A stretch of 64,000 nucleotides of DNA. It comes from Branchiostoma floridae (Eukaryota; Chordata; Leptocardii; Amphioxiformes; Branchiostomatidae). The DNA lies in NCBI RefSeq assembly GCF_000003815.2, contig NC_049980.1, forward strand, positions 14,488,405 to 14,552,404, read 5' to 3'. Shown in pieces: positions 12,385-24,800 of this stretch (its first letter is position 1; the number at the start of each line of letters is the position of its first letter). A program made the position numbers and the translations under genes. The notes below the pieces were generated by a model that saw only the letters and a list, made by a program, of their open reading frames with translations, was not told the DNA's origin and made no database searches.

Positions 12385-12547
12385 GTATCTGTTGTGGGGA
12401 GAGCTGCTATTTTGGGACAAGGTACGACAGGCTGTACCACCTCGTGATGCCCAGGGGGAGGATGATGGCGAGGAAGGAGAAGGTGGAGGGAGTGATGATA
12501 ATGAATCGGACTATGAAGATAATGTTAGCATTTTTGTGCAACATTGA
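12385..12547 (+). CDS. Toll-like receptor terminal exon: TIR box 3 and acidic tail
   Basis: After TTGCATTTCAG the exon supplies TIR box 3 (LLFWDKV, the FW motif) and then a short C-terminal tail rich in Asp, Glu and Gly (GEDDGEEGEGGGSDDNESDYED), ending in a TGA at 12545. The tail goes well beyond the usual end of the TIR fold. An AATAAA lies at about 13,123, but it is not clear that it belongs to this transcript. Confidence 0.85.
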
Positions 12548-13225
12548 TTAATCAACTTAACTTGGTTCTGGTTATTTTCGGAAGAAAGGGAGGGGAACTT
12601 GATGTTGATACTGTTTTGCTCCGTTTCTTTTTCTTCCTCGTCTTCTTCTTCTTCATCCAAGCTGGACCAACGGACGACTTTCACCATTGTTAGTGGATAA
12701 GTAGCAGACACCATGTGGTGTTCGTTTACATAGCACAGCAAGTAACAGGACAGAGATGGAAGGGCTAGTCACCATATACATGTATATATAGTAATCTTTA
12801 TTGCAAACCCATGCCCAAAGGCTAATTACAAACGTGGTATACATAATTATATGCTCAACAAGGAAGGAACATGATATTTATAAATGAACGGGAAATAACA
12901 TCTATTCTAAATCTACTTCTACTTAAGCTGTTTTTGGGTTTGACTTTTTTTCCGGAGATGAATTGTCCAACATTTTCATAGATAAAGGGGTTGGACGACT
13001 TAAAAGTAAAAAAATATTGTTTCTGTTGGTCGGTAAGATGTGAGAAGCATGGGAAATTTTCAGTGATTTTAAGGAAAAAATTTCTTTTCGTTCGGAATTG
13101 TAAAATGAACATTGACAAATAAAATGTAGTTCATCTTACACTTCTTTCCATGGACAATAATTACATGCTCTCTCGTCAACGGACAGTTTTTTTGTACCTG
13201 CCCTTTCTAGTGAATGAGCAATATC

Positions 13226-13582
13226 CTCATTCTCTTCGCCAAGAAGAGTATGTTTTCAGTTATATGGGTCTATATGTAGGTCAACAGCATATAACTCGAG
13301 AAATTGTGGATGGAACTTTGTGATTTTTGGTAGGTGTGTAGCGGTTGTCGAAAGGAATGCCAAGTTCGAAAACGGTTTACCTGGCGTTTTCCTACGGTAC
13401 TGCAGCGAGCTTGGTATGTTTTTTGTGGTTTGTTTTGGGCAGCATAACTCAAAATGCTGCTGGGCGATTTTCACGATACTTGGTAGGTGTGTAGCGGTTT
13501 TTGAGAGGAAGGTCAAGTGCGAAAATGGCCTCTTACCTATGGTGCTGTAGCGGGATTTGTATGTAAGTACGTTTGTCTGTTA
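13226..13582 (-). mobile_element. Hairpin-ended CTAGAG-type repeat, CTCTTC variant, left part
   Basis: Reads in reverse orientation. The terminal hairpin (CTCTTC at 13232-13237 with GAAGAG at 13243-13248) comes first, followed by modules carrying ATAACTCGAG, a GATTTTTGGTAGGTGTGTAG box and a CTGCAGCG box. The body is a close reverse-complement match to 39,690-39,960. It continues after the element at 13,583-14,433 as 14,437-14,640. The far end is degraded. Confidence 0.65.
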
Positions 13583-14433
13583 GGCCATGTTGATTTGATT
13601 ATATGGATGACATCCGCGCTCGCACCAATTTTCGGCCGTTTCCAAAAAAAAAAAGTTTTCGACCGCACAATAGATTATGCAAAGCAGCTGTAAAATGAGC
13701 ACAAATATTCCGCAAATTGAAAAAAAGTATCAGAAAACAGATAACTAATGCCATAGAATGCCAAAATAAATCTAAAGTCAAAGAATAAGATGTGAAAGGA
13801 CAGAAAGAAAAAAAATCTATTGTTGGTAGGGGGAGGTACCAGTACAGAAAATTCAGGTCCAGAGGATCATTTCCAGGTCCTGATCTGAACCTGGACCTGA
13901 TTGCCTGTGGAAACTTGAGAACTGTCAATACTCAAAACAATGGTAATTGGTCAATTTTGCTACAAATGAATCTGTTTGGTGGATTATTGGACTCCCGCTG
14001 GCTAACTGTCTCTGTACCTTTGACAGTGACTGTAGAAACTTGGTACAATTGACTATAAACTCTACTTGATTTCGCTCTTGTTGTCTTCTTGGCCCCGGTA
14101 AGACCCCAAATGCCTGCCGACATAGTGTGTCCATTTTGTAATTGGCGAAACCTGTTCCTCTGATTTTTTTTCCAGGTCTTTTTTTTCGGATTGGTCCAAG
14201 AAGAAAAAAAATGCTTTGCACCCGTACACGTGCCGTATGATGCACTGGTCCCTACACCTAACTGTTGGTCTACCATGCTATGTGTGTTTAGTCCTATGTT
14301 CAACCTTCCTGGCCACTTTGATTTCATACTGAAGGTAACTTTTTTTTTTTGCCAAACTTTTTTTTATTCGCTCGCTCGCATCACTTTTGGAGTTCCAAGA
14401 GGATGTCATCCATATAATCAAATCAACATGGCC
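13583..14433 (+). mobile_element. GGCCATG-ended TIR element (PIF/Harbinger-like), copy 1
   Basis: 851 bp with TIRs of about 33 bp (GGCCATGTTGATTTGATTAT ... complement), flanked by TTA on both sides (13580-13582 and 14434-14436). A 3-bp TWA target duplication with GG-starting TIRs is typical of PIF/Harbinger. There is no transposase ORF, so it is non-autonomous. It sits inside the CTAGAG-type repeat; the uninterrupted paralogous site is at about 39,620-39,640 on the other strand. Confidence 0.85.
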
Positions 14434-14436
14434 TTA

Positions 14437-14640
14437 CAAGATAACTCGAGAACCCTTGAATGGATCCTGATGATATTTGGTAGGTGGGTGGGGGTCAGCA
14501 AAACGAAGGTCAAGTTCGATAATGGCCCCCTAGTGGCTGCCTAAAGCACTGCAGCAAAACTTTTAATTTTGACACTTCGTGTCCTGGACATGCTGTGGTC
14601 ATGATTTTTGAGTGGTAGATAGCCACTGCAAAGAGGAGAG
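14437..14640 (-). mobile_element. Right part of the CTAGAG-type repeat interrupted at 13,583
   Basis: Continues the repeat immediately after the TTA duplication (CAAGATAACTCGAG, then GATATTTGGTAGGTGGG, then CTGCAGCAAAACTTTTAA). Joined with 13226-13582 it matches the unbroken copy near 39,600. It then fades out. Confidence 0.6.
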
Positions 14641-14954
14641 AAGAGACTCGGGAGCTATATTACGGCTGGATACCAGGCTAGCCTGTATGTGCGTGATGAG
14701 CTGTGCCGCCCCAGCGCGCGCCAAGGGAAAGGTTGGCATGGGAAACCATCCGTAGCATGTTGCATTTCCCAGGTTTATCATATTACACTTCAAAGCTACT
14801 AGCGATTGGGGGAGTGGCGATTGTAGTGGCAAAGTCCGAGTATCATTCATAGTATCGTCGAAACATTTGGGGAGGTTGTGTTGATTTTGATCATTACTTC
14901 ATAACTTTCTTTAAATGATTTATTATTTAACATTGCCAAATTACAACGTACCGG

Positions 14955-15170
14955 AGGCAGGCTGTCAGCACTCGATTTCAAGTGCGGAAGAATTGTCGTC
15001 GCTTGTTTTCCAGTGCGGAAGGTACTCTCAGCACTCGGTTTCCAGTGCTGATTCGGAGTTTTCCAGTGCTGAAGTCGTCTCACCACTGGACACCTAGTGC
15101 GGACATAACTTCGGCACAAGCCTTCCAGTGCGGAAGGCCCCGTCCGCACTGGACATCGAGTGCTGAGAGA
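14955..15170. repeat. Clustered short direct and inverted repeats (CAGTGCGGA / CAGTGCTGA)
   Basis: About ten copies of TCCAGTGCGGAAG or TCAGCACTCGAT-like words in both orientations, spaced 17-30 bp. No ORF of interest. Confidence 0.5.
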
Positions 15171-15179
15171 GGAACCCAT

Positions 15180-15470
15180 GACTTCGGTAGTTTTGCCTCT
15201 CTGCCCCGAGGGCTATCTAACGTTACCACTAAAAAATCACGACCGCAGCATGTCCAGAACGCGAGATATCAAACATCGAGGTTCCGCTGCAGTACCTTAG
15301 CAAGCCGCTAGGGGCCCATTATCGAACTCCCCCTTCGTTTTCCCGACCCCTACCCACCCACCAAATATCTTCAGCATCCATCGAAGTCTTCTCGAGTTAT
15401 GCTGGTGACAGATACAGGGACAAACACACGCACAAGGTGAAAAATAACCTTGGCCATTTTGTCAAAGGTA
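15180..15470 (+). mobile_element. 3' part of a CTAGAG-type repeat, CCTTTGCCA-like hairpin
   Basis: Forward-orientation modules (AAAAATCACGACC, GGTTCCGCTGCAGTACC, GCCGCTAGGGGCCC, CTCGAGTTATGCTGG) ending in ATAACCTTGGCCA at 15444-15456 paired with TGTCAAAGG at 15460-15468. The 5' part is missing. Confidence 0.6.
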
Positions 15471-15787
15471 CTTTGATTAATTACCCGCCAGATCATACCA
15501 CTTGGAAAAAGACGATAGTTTTATTTACTTTGCTTTTTATGAATAATAAAAGTGAATAATTATATCAATATTCATATCATCTTAATAAATCTAAAATATT
15601 TAAATGTAAATTAGAGTTTTACCACCATATTAAACGATTTAACGTTGAAGTGTTGATAAAAAGATACGAGTTGTAGAAATTCTCCCCTGTTAAAATGTGG
15701 CCGATGCCATGTCCGGAGCACAAGGCGCCCTATTCAGCGTGCACTCTCAGTTTGAGGTCTGAACCCGGCCAGAAGAGCCAGAGCAAA

Positions 15788-15845
15788 ATGGTGCTTCGAA
15801 TATTGCTCTGCACCACGATATTCTGGGTGGTCACTTCTGCTCAAG
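15788..15845 (+). CDS. LAMA: Laminin alpha exon 1: signal peptide, GC donor
   Basis: [19 protein letters not shown], a good signal peptide, then CAAG|GCATGT. A GT donor 4 bp downstream (CAT|GTAACC) would run into a stop codon in the next exon (TAG), so a GC-AG intron is the reading that keeps frame with both exon 2 and exon 3. Confidence 0.75.
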
Positions 15846-18800
15846 GCATGTAACCTTATCTCTTTCGTTTCATATTTTCTTTTGCATGTTCTGGGAAGTT
15901 CAACTCCCCAGTGCTGGACAAAGTTTCACTCCTGTCGTGTATAGTGCTGAAAAAATTTAGTAATACGTGAAGCGTTTTTTGGACGCGTAAACAGTTGTGT
16001 TTTCCCCGGCCAAGTTAATGTAAAACTCATTTCCTATAAGTTTGCTAAAATTAGAGGAATCAGTCCTTTAGACACTTGTGTTTCATTTCTTATTGTTTCT
16101 TATTATTATTCTCATTAACGGCTTATCTTTTAGCCACACTTTTTAGAAAACTGCTACAAGAAAAAAAGACTTGCAACATGGCGACTGTCAAAACGCCATG
16201 AAATTTTCATTTCCCCACTATTCACCCCCGCTTTGAGCAGTTTCTCTCCTACGACTCTCTGACAGTGTACACCAACCAAGCCCTGTTTAACAAGATATGG
16301 CCCGATTGTCGCCATCACACGTAATCCCACCTCAGGTTGTCAGACACACCATTCTAGGTTTAGAAATATTAGTAATGAAAAACATTTGGGATGATGATTC
16401 TCGTGAAAAATTTCAAAAGGCATTCCAACTTCCCAAGTTGAAACCTAAGATTTATCAGTTCATGCTACAACAGTACACACACAGAGAGGCCGAGACAGTC
16501 CTATATATAAAAGTGAAAGTACGAACTCAACAAACTACCTAGTACTAGTAGTAGGCATCGCCATCTCAAGCTGTGTTGGAAAACTATTATCATTCATTTT
16601 AAACAAACAACTACAACAATACCTAAAAAGTGAAAACTAAGGCCTCGTTCATGATGCGAAAATTAATAATACTGATGCATCCGCATGTGCTTTAATACAT
16701 CCGACCAAGATCTGAATGCAAACGGTTTACATTTTGCGTCCACGATGCCCACGGGCAGACCGTTTCAGAGGATCTGGATGATTTTGCATTTCTCATTTCA
16801 AGGTCAGAGGTTGAGGTCAGGGAACAGTGCTCAAGATGGCAGGAATTTCCCTTTCCCGCTCTTCTGGGTGTTGTTTTTCTAGAAAATAGTGTGTAACAGC
16901 GGAAGGGAATGCAATCAGCCATAACAAAATTTTACGATGACAACTTGACAGCTAGAATATTCCAATACATGTACCCCGCGCTATGACCCCGCGGTACCCG
17001 GATGTAATCCGGATTCACGCCGCATTTGCGTTCATGATGACAATTCGCAAATGCGGATAAAAAGAATCCGTTTCAAATCCACCTCGCGAGGTGGTCCCCG
17101 AAAAATCTGCATCAAATCCATTTCGGAGTGTTCATGATGACAAATTTATCCATCCGCATTAATTTTTGCATCATGAACGGGGCCTTATTGTCCCCTTTCC
17201 AATCTGGATTCAGAAAAAAATTCCAAACAAGCTATAACGTTTTGTGCTTAAAACACTAGTTGATTTTGTGCTTAAAACACTAATGATCTGTAATTATTAG
17301 AAAATGATTTTCTTTAATTAGATGAAAACAATTATTTTCTAATAACTACAGATCATCAACAGATATCAATTGGCGCTAACATATGTAGCTTTCATCATTA
17401 TGCACGTGAAAAACATAGCTTCATTACAGTGGTATGTACCAAAGTGCTGTATTTTCTCATAGAAAAAATGATATCAAGGGCACTAAACCTGATGACGTCA
17501 TTCATATGGCCCCCCAAAAATCAGATTTAGAATTTTGAGGTCAGGGAACAATGCCCATCTATCAAAATTCGTTAGGGCTCCATTCTTTGTTAATTCATTA
17601 ATGAGAAAGCAATGGAAGGTCAAAATGCCAATTTATTATTTAGCCAATCCTGAAACCTTGAGAGTCTCTGTTTCATTCACTAGATCAAGGAGGTTCCTTT
17701 TTAAAGTTTTTTCAACCTCCTTGACTGTCTTCATGTTATGTAAGCCCAAATTTCATGATCATTCCAGGCCACAGAAAGTGAATGGTATTTTTATGTTAAG
17801 CTTTCCCAATCATTTTTCCTATCACAACATGTCATGTGTATCTATGGGTTTTTTTGCAAATGCACAGTGCTTGTATTATAAAGTTTGGTGTGCTGAGACT
17901 TGTTTCCTTTATCATTAGCACTTACATGAGAAAGGCTGTAGTTTTGTATATTGTATACTGATTCAAGTGCTTTTAAGTCAGAGCAGGAATATCAAATTAA
18001 GTTCTTTTCAGATGCAATGTTGTTGATAGTAAGCCACTTTTACAACAGCCACAATTGAGTAGTTTAACTGAGAGAACTGGGTCCAATCAGCAGTCCAACA
18101 AAAGCGTCAGTCTTGCTTCATTACAATAAGCAAATGTCTTTATTTGTCTATTGCCACTTTGTTCTTATAAATGAGGCAATCCTTTGTTAGCCTTTCTGTC
18201 ACAGGCCACCAGCAGAAGTTCAAGCCACTCTGGATTGTAAGGCATCCAAATCACATTTGTTTGTCATCAGCTGAAACCAGATCCACTTCCCCAGCATGGA
18301 GATCAACTCCAACTTACAAAGGTAGCCTGGTTACCAAATCCCAGCCCGATCTCAGGTACACAAAAGATATTTTTGAGGTTGGGGTATGGTATGCAAAGGC
18401 TCTGTGCCCATTCTCCCCATGTTGGAGCAGGGTGCACTATAGGCCATGTTACCTACGCTGGGTGTTCCCACTCACACAGTGTACAAGTACAAGGACCATG
18501 AGTGACATCTAGAGAAGGGTGATGTCTGGCAGTGACCGTAGATAAGTTACATGTGAACACTCCCAGAAAACATGAATATAGGGAAAATTGACATTCCTGA
18601 CAGCGCTCTGGCACTCCCACGCCGATGGAAATGAGGTGTCTGAGCCACTGTCAGGTGTGAGGTGGGCCAGAAGGTGTTCAACCTTCATACTTGGAATGTT
18701 TCTTCTGTCTCAGGTTCGAACATGCATCTACTAGTACCTTTTGTATTATGTCAGGAGCATGGTCCTGCCTAGGGGCCAGGGTCAGATTTACTCAGCAGAA

Positions 18801-21800
18801 ACCCATCCCAGTCTCAGGACATACACAGCTGGACATGTTTATTTGTCAGAATGAAGATTGGAAGGCCTTACGCCAACATTGACAAGAGGATGCGAGTTAG
18901 TGAATCATAGGAGCCGATGCAACTTGATTGGAAGAGGCGTTTATTCCATGATGTTCACTGAAACACAGCCATGATGGAAGAGAGCAAAGAGGATCATGGG
19001 ATCCCTGACAGTCAAGGCAGTGACGTCACTAACTCATTACATAACCCACTGGCGTTACTAGATTTGAAAAAAAGGCCCTACTACAGTACTAGTCTTGAGC
19101 AGTAAGATTTATTACCTTTGCCAGAATGGCTAAGGTTATATTTTCGGTTTGGTTGGGTGTTTTCCCCGTTTGTGAACAGCATAACTCAAGAAGACTTCGA
19201 CAGATGGAGCTGATATTTGGTGGGTGGGTAGGGGTCTGGAAAACGAAGGGGGAGTTCGATAATGGGCCCCCTAGCAGCTTCCCTTGATACTGCAGCGCAA
19301 CTTCCGGGTGTGTTTTCTCATCTTCTGAACAAGCTATGGTCACGAATTTTAGATGTTAGATAGCTCTTGTGCTCCGGAGTTAGTGACATAAGTTTGGGCC
19401 CCCTAGTGGCAAGTTTACGGATAGCAGGGGCATTTTTGTCTGTGATTTTAATTATTTTTGGTATGTAGGTACACTGTACCTTAGACAATGTTGTACAAAA
19501 TGAAATACTAATTATGCAAAATAGGAATACATTTGCATAGTTAATGTGAATATTCCATCAAAGCAGCTTTTTTCTATGTATTTCTTATCCCAGACGTGAT
19601 ATGGTCTTGGCATTTGGTTGGTAAATAGCTTTCAGTGTCATGACAAAGTGGCATGGAGTTTATATTTACCTTTGCCAGAATGGCAAGGTTATGTTTTAGG
19701 CATGTGAGTCTGTCTGTCTGTCTGTGTGTTAACAGCATAATTGGAGAAGCCTTTGGTGGATCCTGATGGTATGTTCCCTAGCGGCTTGCTAAGGTACTGC
19801 AGCAGTAACTCAATTTTTGATATCTAGTGTTTTTTGAGTGGTAGATAGCCCTTGGAGCAGAGAGTGAATGCTATGAGTTTGGACCCCCTAGCGGCTTTTT
19901 TGGAACTGCAGGCACCGGTTTCCTTTCAAACTTTGGACGATAATAACTCGACAACGTGTTGACAGATCATCATGATTTTTGGTTTGTAGATAGAATGAGT
20001 AATGTCTAACATAAGAAATACTTATTATGCAAATCAACAACTAATTTGCATAATCAATGAGGAAAGTTTATAGATCCGCTAGATTTTATGATAGGACTTT
20101 CAAAGTTGCCACATACATGTATGTAGCTGGGAAGGTGAAAAATGTTGATTAAAATCAATTATGCAAATGGCGATCTCATTTGCATAATTCATGAGAAAAT
20201 GTGCACGTGTTGACGGATCATCATGAATTTTTGTATGTAGATAGCCTAAGTGAAGACCTACATAACGAGACATTGATTATGAAAATCAATAGCTAATTTG
20301 CATAATTGATGAGGAAAGTTCATAATTTCATTCCATTCCATGATGGAACTTGCAAGTTTGTCACATATGTAGCTGAGGAAGAGAGAAATATTGATAGATA
20401 TCAATTATGCAAATGAGGATCTCATTTGCATAATTAATTATAAAATATGAATGTATTGACGGATTGTCATAACTTTTGGTATGTAGATAACATCAGTGAA
20501 GACTTACATTGTGAGATACTAACTACATAAATTAACAGCTAATTTGTGTAATTAATGAGAAAAGTTTATAAATCCACTGCATTCCATGATATGACTTTCA
20601 GAGTTGTCACTTATGTAACTGAGAAAGAGGGCAGAGAGTAAGAGGTGTATGTTTGGGTTCCGTAGTGTCTTTCTTGGAACGGCAGGAGCCGGTTTCGTTT
20701 CAGACTTTGAAAGAGAATAAGTCAAGAAGGGATAAAAGGATCATCATGATTTTTGGTATGCTCCTCTGATAGCTTGATACAATTTAATACTTAATATGTA
20801 AATTGGGATCTAATTTGCATGATTTGCATAATGCCAAAATTTTATAAAACAACTCCAGGCATATAAAATAAAATGTAATGAGTAACACATTTATGTCTAC
20901 AGACATTATTCTACATAACAAATCTGGTTTATTTGGCAAAGGTATGTGTTCGTGGAACTCTAGTTTGTGTTGGGGATGTCACCTAACTGGCCTCAACTTG
21001 TAAGGCTTGTTATTTAAACACAGAGTAAATACCCATAACATAATGTCAAACAGGCGATTGTGTGCCATTTGGTTCTTTAAATACATCCGAGATGCATGGA
21101 AATCACCCACCTTCTTTGGTGGGAGATTCTGGTTCTCAGAGGGGTCCGACGTCGTCAGGCGGGTAGTCAGCATTCACAGGATGTTTAAACCTTGTCCCGC
21201 TACATCCTCGTGCTGACCGGTCAGCAGTGGTGGCCACTCACTGCTCGCCTCGCCCCTCTGGTCTCCAATTCTGCTCGTCTCTCTTGAGCCACAGCCAACA
21301 GGAGGCCTTCTCTGCTGCTTCCCCCAACCGTCTTGTTGCTTCCTTCCTTTCTCTACCTGTTAGGCCCAGGTCTTTAAGTAATTTCCATGATGCTGCTGCC
21401 GGGAAACCTCTGCAGCCAATTTCCACAGGGAACAGCCATGTGTTACACCCTTTTCCCCTGCATTCTAGCAGCAGCTCTTGATATTTGCTTCTTTTCCTTT
21501 CATGCGCCAGGTCACATCCCTCTTCCCATAGCACTGTCAGTTCTATCATCACTATGTTGCCATCTACGAACAGGACAAATGGTTAAATGAGGGACCGTTT
21601 GAAGTTATTTCAGTGTATACCAGTAATTATCATAACTTGAAAGTTCATCTGTGTTGGTACAAGTCATTCGTCAGAGGCGGCGGCAGCAAATGTCTTTTGT
21701 GGGGGCAAAATATTGGTGATAGATTTGTGAGCATGTGGAGGGCTGAAGGCCCAACTCATCGCGTCCGGTGTTCCGCCTGTATGCCGAGTGAAGTTCATGT

Positions 21801-24800
21801 CGTGACATCACAGACCGCCTACCGTGACGACTCACCCTTTCACTAATACTCATAAGCCTACTCGATGACACGGACCAAGCACCCCCCTTCCTGTATTTTG
21901 TTCTATTCCCGGTAAAAAAAACATGGTAAGAGGGATATGCCTTTTACCAGGAATAGAACAAAGAACAGGAAGGGGGAAGTTGGTCCGTGTCAACGCCGAC
22001 ACTCCCCCAATACATTTTCTTGTCCAGCGCTTTAGGCACGGGCCGTCTCAAGGTAGGTTTGGGGAAATTTAAAATCTGGACCCCTTGAAACACCATTTCC
22101 TGCATTTTCTGGGGCAAATTTTGCTGGTGGACTAGCTAGGTTTATGAAATTTCTATTGGTGAAAATATACAGATGGGTTTCAGCTGGATCAGCAGTGGAT
22201 TGTTCATTCCTTGACAAAGACTGATGCTGTACAGTCAAAAATTTGGGTGAGTCCAATTTTGGTGTTGGAAATTACAGTTCAACTATTTCAAGCAGTAATT
22301 ATCATGGATTATGTGAAACTATGTACATTGCCAATTAGCCTGGGTACCATCTGAATTTCTACCGGGCTCCTTCAAGTCTTTGCACTCTGCTGCTCTAAAG
22401 ATACGAGGGTGCTTCAAAAAGTAATGTCACTAGTTTTGTAACAGGCTCATTTTTTCCTCGAATGAGATGAAATTTGGCACAAAGGTAAAGGCATATATTC
22501 TCTTGAGATTAGAATATCTCAATTTGTTGTTCACATTTTTATGAGCAACTGAGTTGATTTCAAGATAACCATACCCCTGGAAGTTTGTCAGAAGATCAGT
22601 TCCTCTAGATCTGACCCTTTTATAACTACTGTAGGAAGCCGAAATTTCACCTGTATAATTACAAATGTCTCTGTAGGTTACATGCCAAATTTCATATCTG
22701 AACTGCCAATGGTTCATCTTTTACAGCTGCTAGAAAGGAGCGAGTTACTATATTACAGGCAGTTTGATTAATAGCCAAATACGTGGTTTATTTATCAAAG
22801 GTTTTATAGACTAATTTTCCATCAACCAAAAGATACGAAACTTGGCACAGTTGTTGGTTGTTTCAAGACCAAGAAGTGTGCAAAGTTTGATTTCTTTCTG
22901 TTTATTGAAAAGTCCACTACAGAAACTTTAATCAGCCCACCCCTGATTAACGGCACTGATGACCGGGGTCATACCTCACTTCACCCAAGGAACGAAAAAA
23001 GAAAACATGATTGGATTTCAAAGTTTTAACATGTGCATGTGCCTTATGAAGAAATAGAACTTGATACATGTGCAATTTCAGCGTCATACAATAGCTACAA
23101 GTGAGTTAAGGACATTATCAATTGCACAGAAATTGAACCTCTAATTTCTTTCGACGGGATAACAAGGGTGTGGTCAGCTAGAACTCAAGTCGGTCACTCA
23201 TAAAAATGTGAACAACAAAGTAAGCTATATCAATCTCAAAAGGAGATATTGGTTTACCTTTGTGTCAAATTTCAACTCATTCGAGGAAAAAATGAGCCTG
23301 TTATGAAACTAGTGACATTACTTTTTGAAGCAGCCTCGTAGTCAGGGTAGAGAGTGCAAGGAGCCCCTGTAGAAATATTAATTGGATGGTACCTAGGCTA
23401 ATTGGCAACCTGCTGTTTTCTCTGTTGTGGAATTTGAAAACTATAATGTCGTAATTTAAGCTGTGTGTACCAATGTCACAATTGGCAATAAAATGTATTT
23501 CACAATTGTACCAGCTATTGGATTTATTACTGTTAACGGGAGGTGCCCCAACACGGTACGCTTTTTCTTGCGCTCAAACTCATGGCGCTCCATCGCTATT
23601 TGCCTGAGAGTGGTCAAATTTCGATGACTGAATTTTTTACACATAGATCTGAACAACATACTTGAATAAGAAATGCATTCATGTGGTTCATGAACCTTTC
23701 GCGCTGCATGTTACAAGCGGCAAACACTGTGAGACAATTTTGTGTATGTAACCTTCCAATTTTGTGCTACGCTGGAAAGTGTGCCTAACTCGGTACGCTT
23801 TTTTTTACATTTTGCTTTCTTCAGAAGTAAGTGGTAAATTTAAGTACACAGAAAAAATCAATAATATGATATTTTAGCTTTCTTTTGACAGTAAAATCGT
23901 GACTGTATGTACTTCTTGTCTCAAATGAGGAAGGCTGTACCTAGAACAATCCAGCTCATGTTTTACGGGCAATGGGCTGAATGCACTGATTGTGAATGCC
24001 CGACTAAAAAAAACATTACGAAAAAAAGACACCGCTAACATCAACAAAACTCTGTCTGATTATATGAAAATATCATCTACATCTCTCTATCGAGTCTTAT
24101 TTTCATAGACAGCACGAATCATTTGTTACAGTCGAAAAAGTCTTTGGAGCGTACTCTAGTCTGTCACCTTCACGGCGACACTCCCTTGGGAGTACAATGG
24201 TGGCAATGTTTATGTCGCTTCCTTTTGGTTGCTTTTCTACTCAACAGACATTTGAAGACCCATATTAATTGTGTTTTATGGAGCTTTATTTATGTGTATC
24301 ATGGCAGTTGTGTGACTGCTTGAAAGAGTTCGTATAGTTAGCGACACGAGCCGCCAATACGCAGAGGCCGATGACCGCAGTGATTCAGCACTGTCAACAT
24401 TACTGCTAGAATTCTGTTTTTTTTTAAACATGAAGTAAATATGTTAAAGTATACTTGGAATGCAAATTAAAGCTGTGTGCATGGACTTGGTTTATTTACC
24501 TTTGTAATCAGCATAGTCAGTGGCAACAAACACGGTGTACTTATGGATAATAAGATCAGCAAAAAATCTGTTCCGTCTTACGACGGGGACCGTCTTAGGG
24601 CGGCCCCCGTTATATTATACCGAGTCTGTTTAAGCATGGCATTTACACTGTTGTGTAACTTAATTCTTACGGTGCAAATTTTGCAGCCTCGTCTATAGTT
24701 GTTCATACTGCTGTGGTCTAGCAGCAAGTAACCTAATGTTACAGACCAGTTTTTGTTTTTATCAACCTATGATTTGATAGCTGTGATTAGAACCCAGTTT

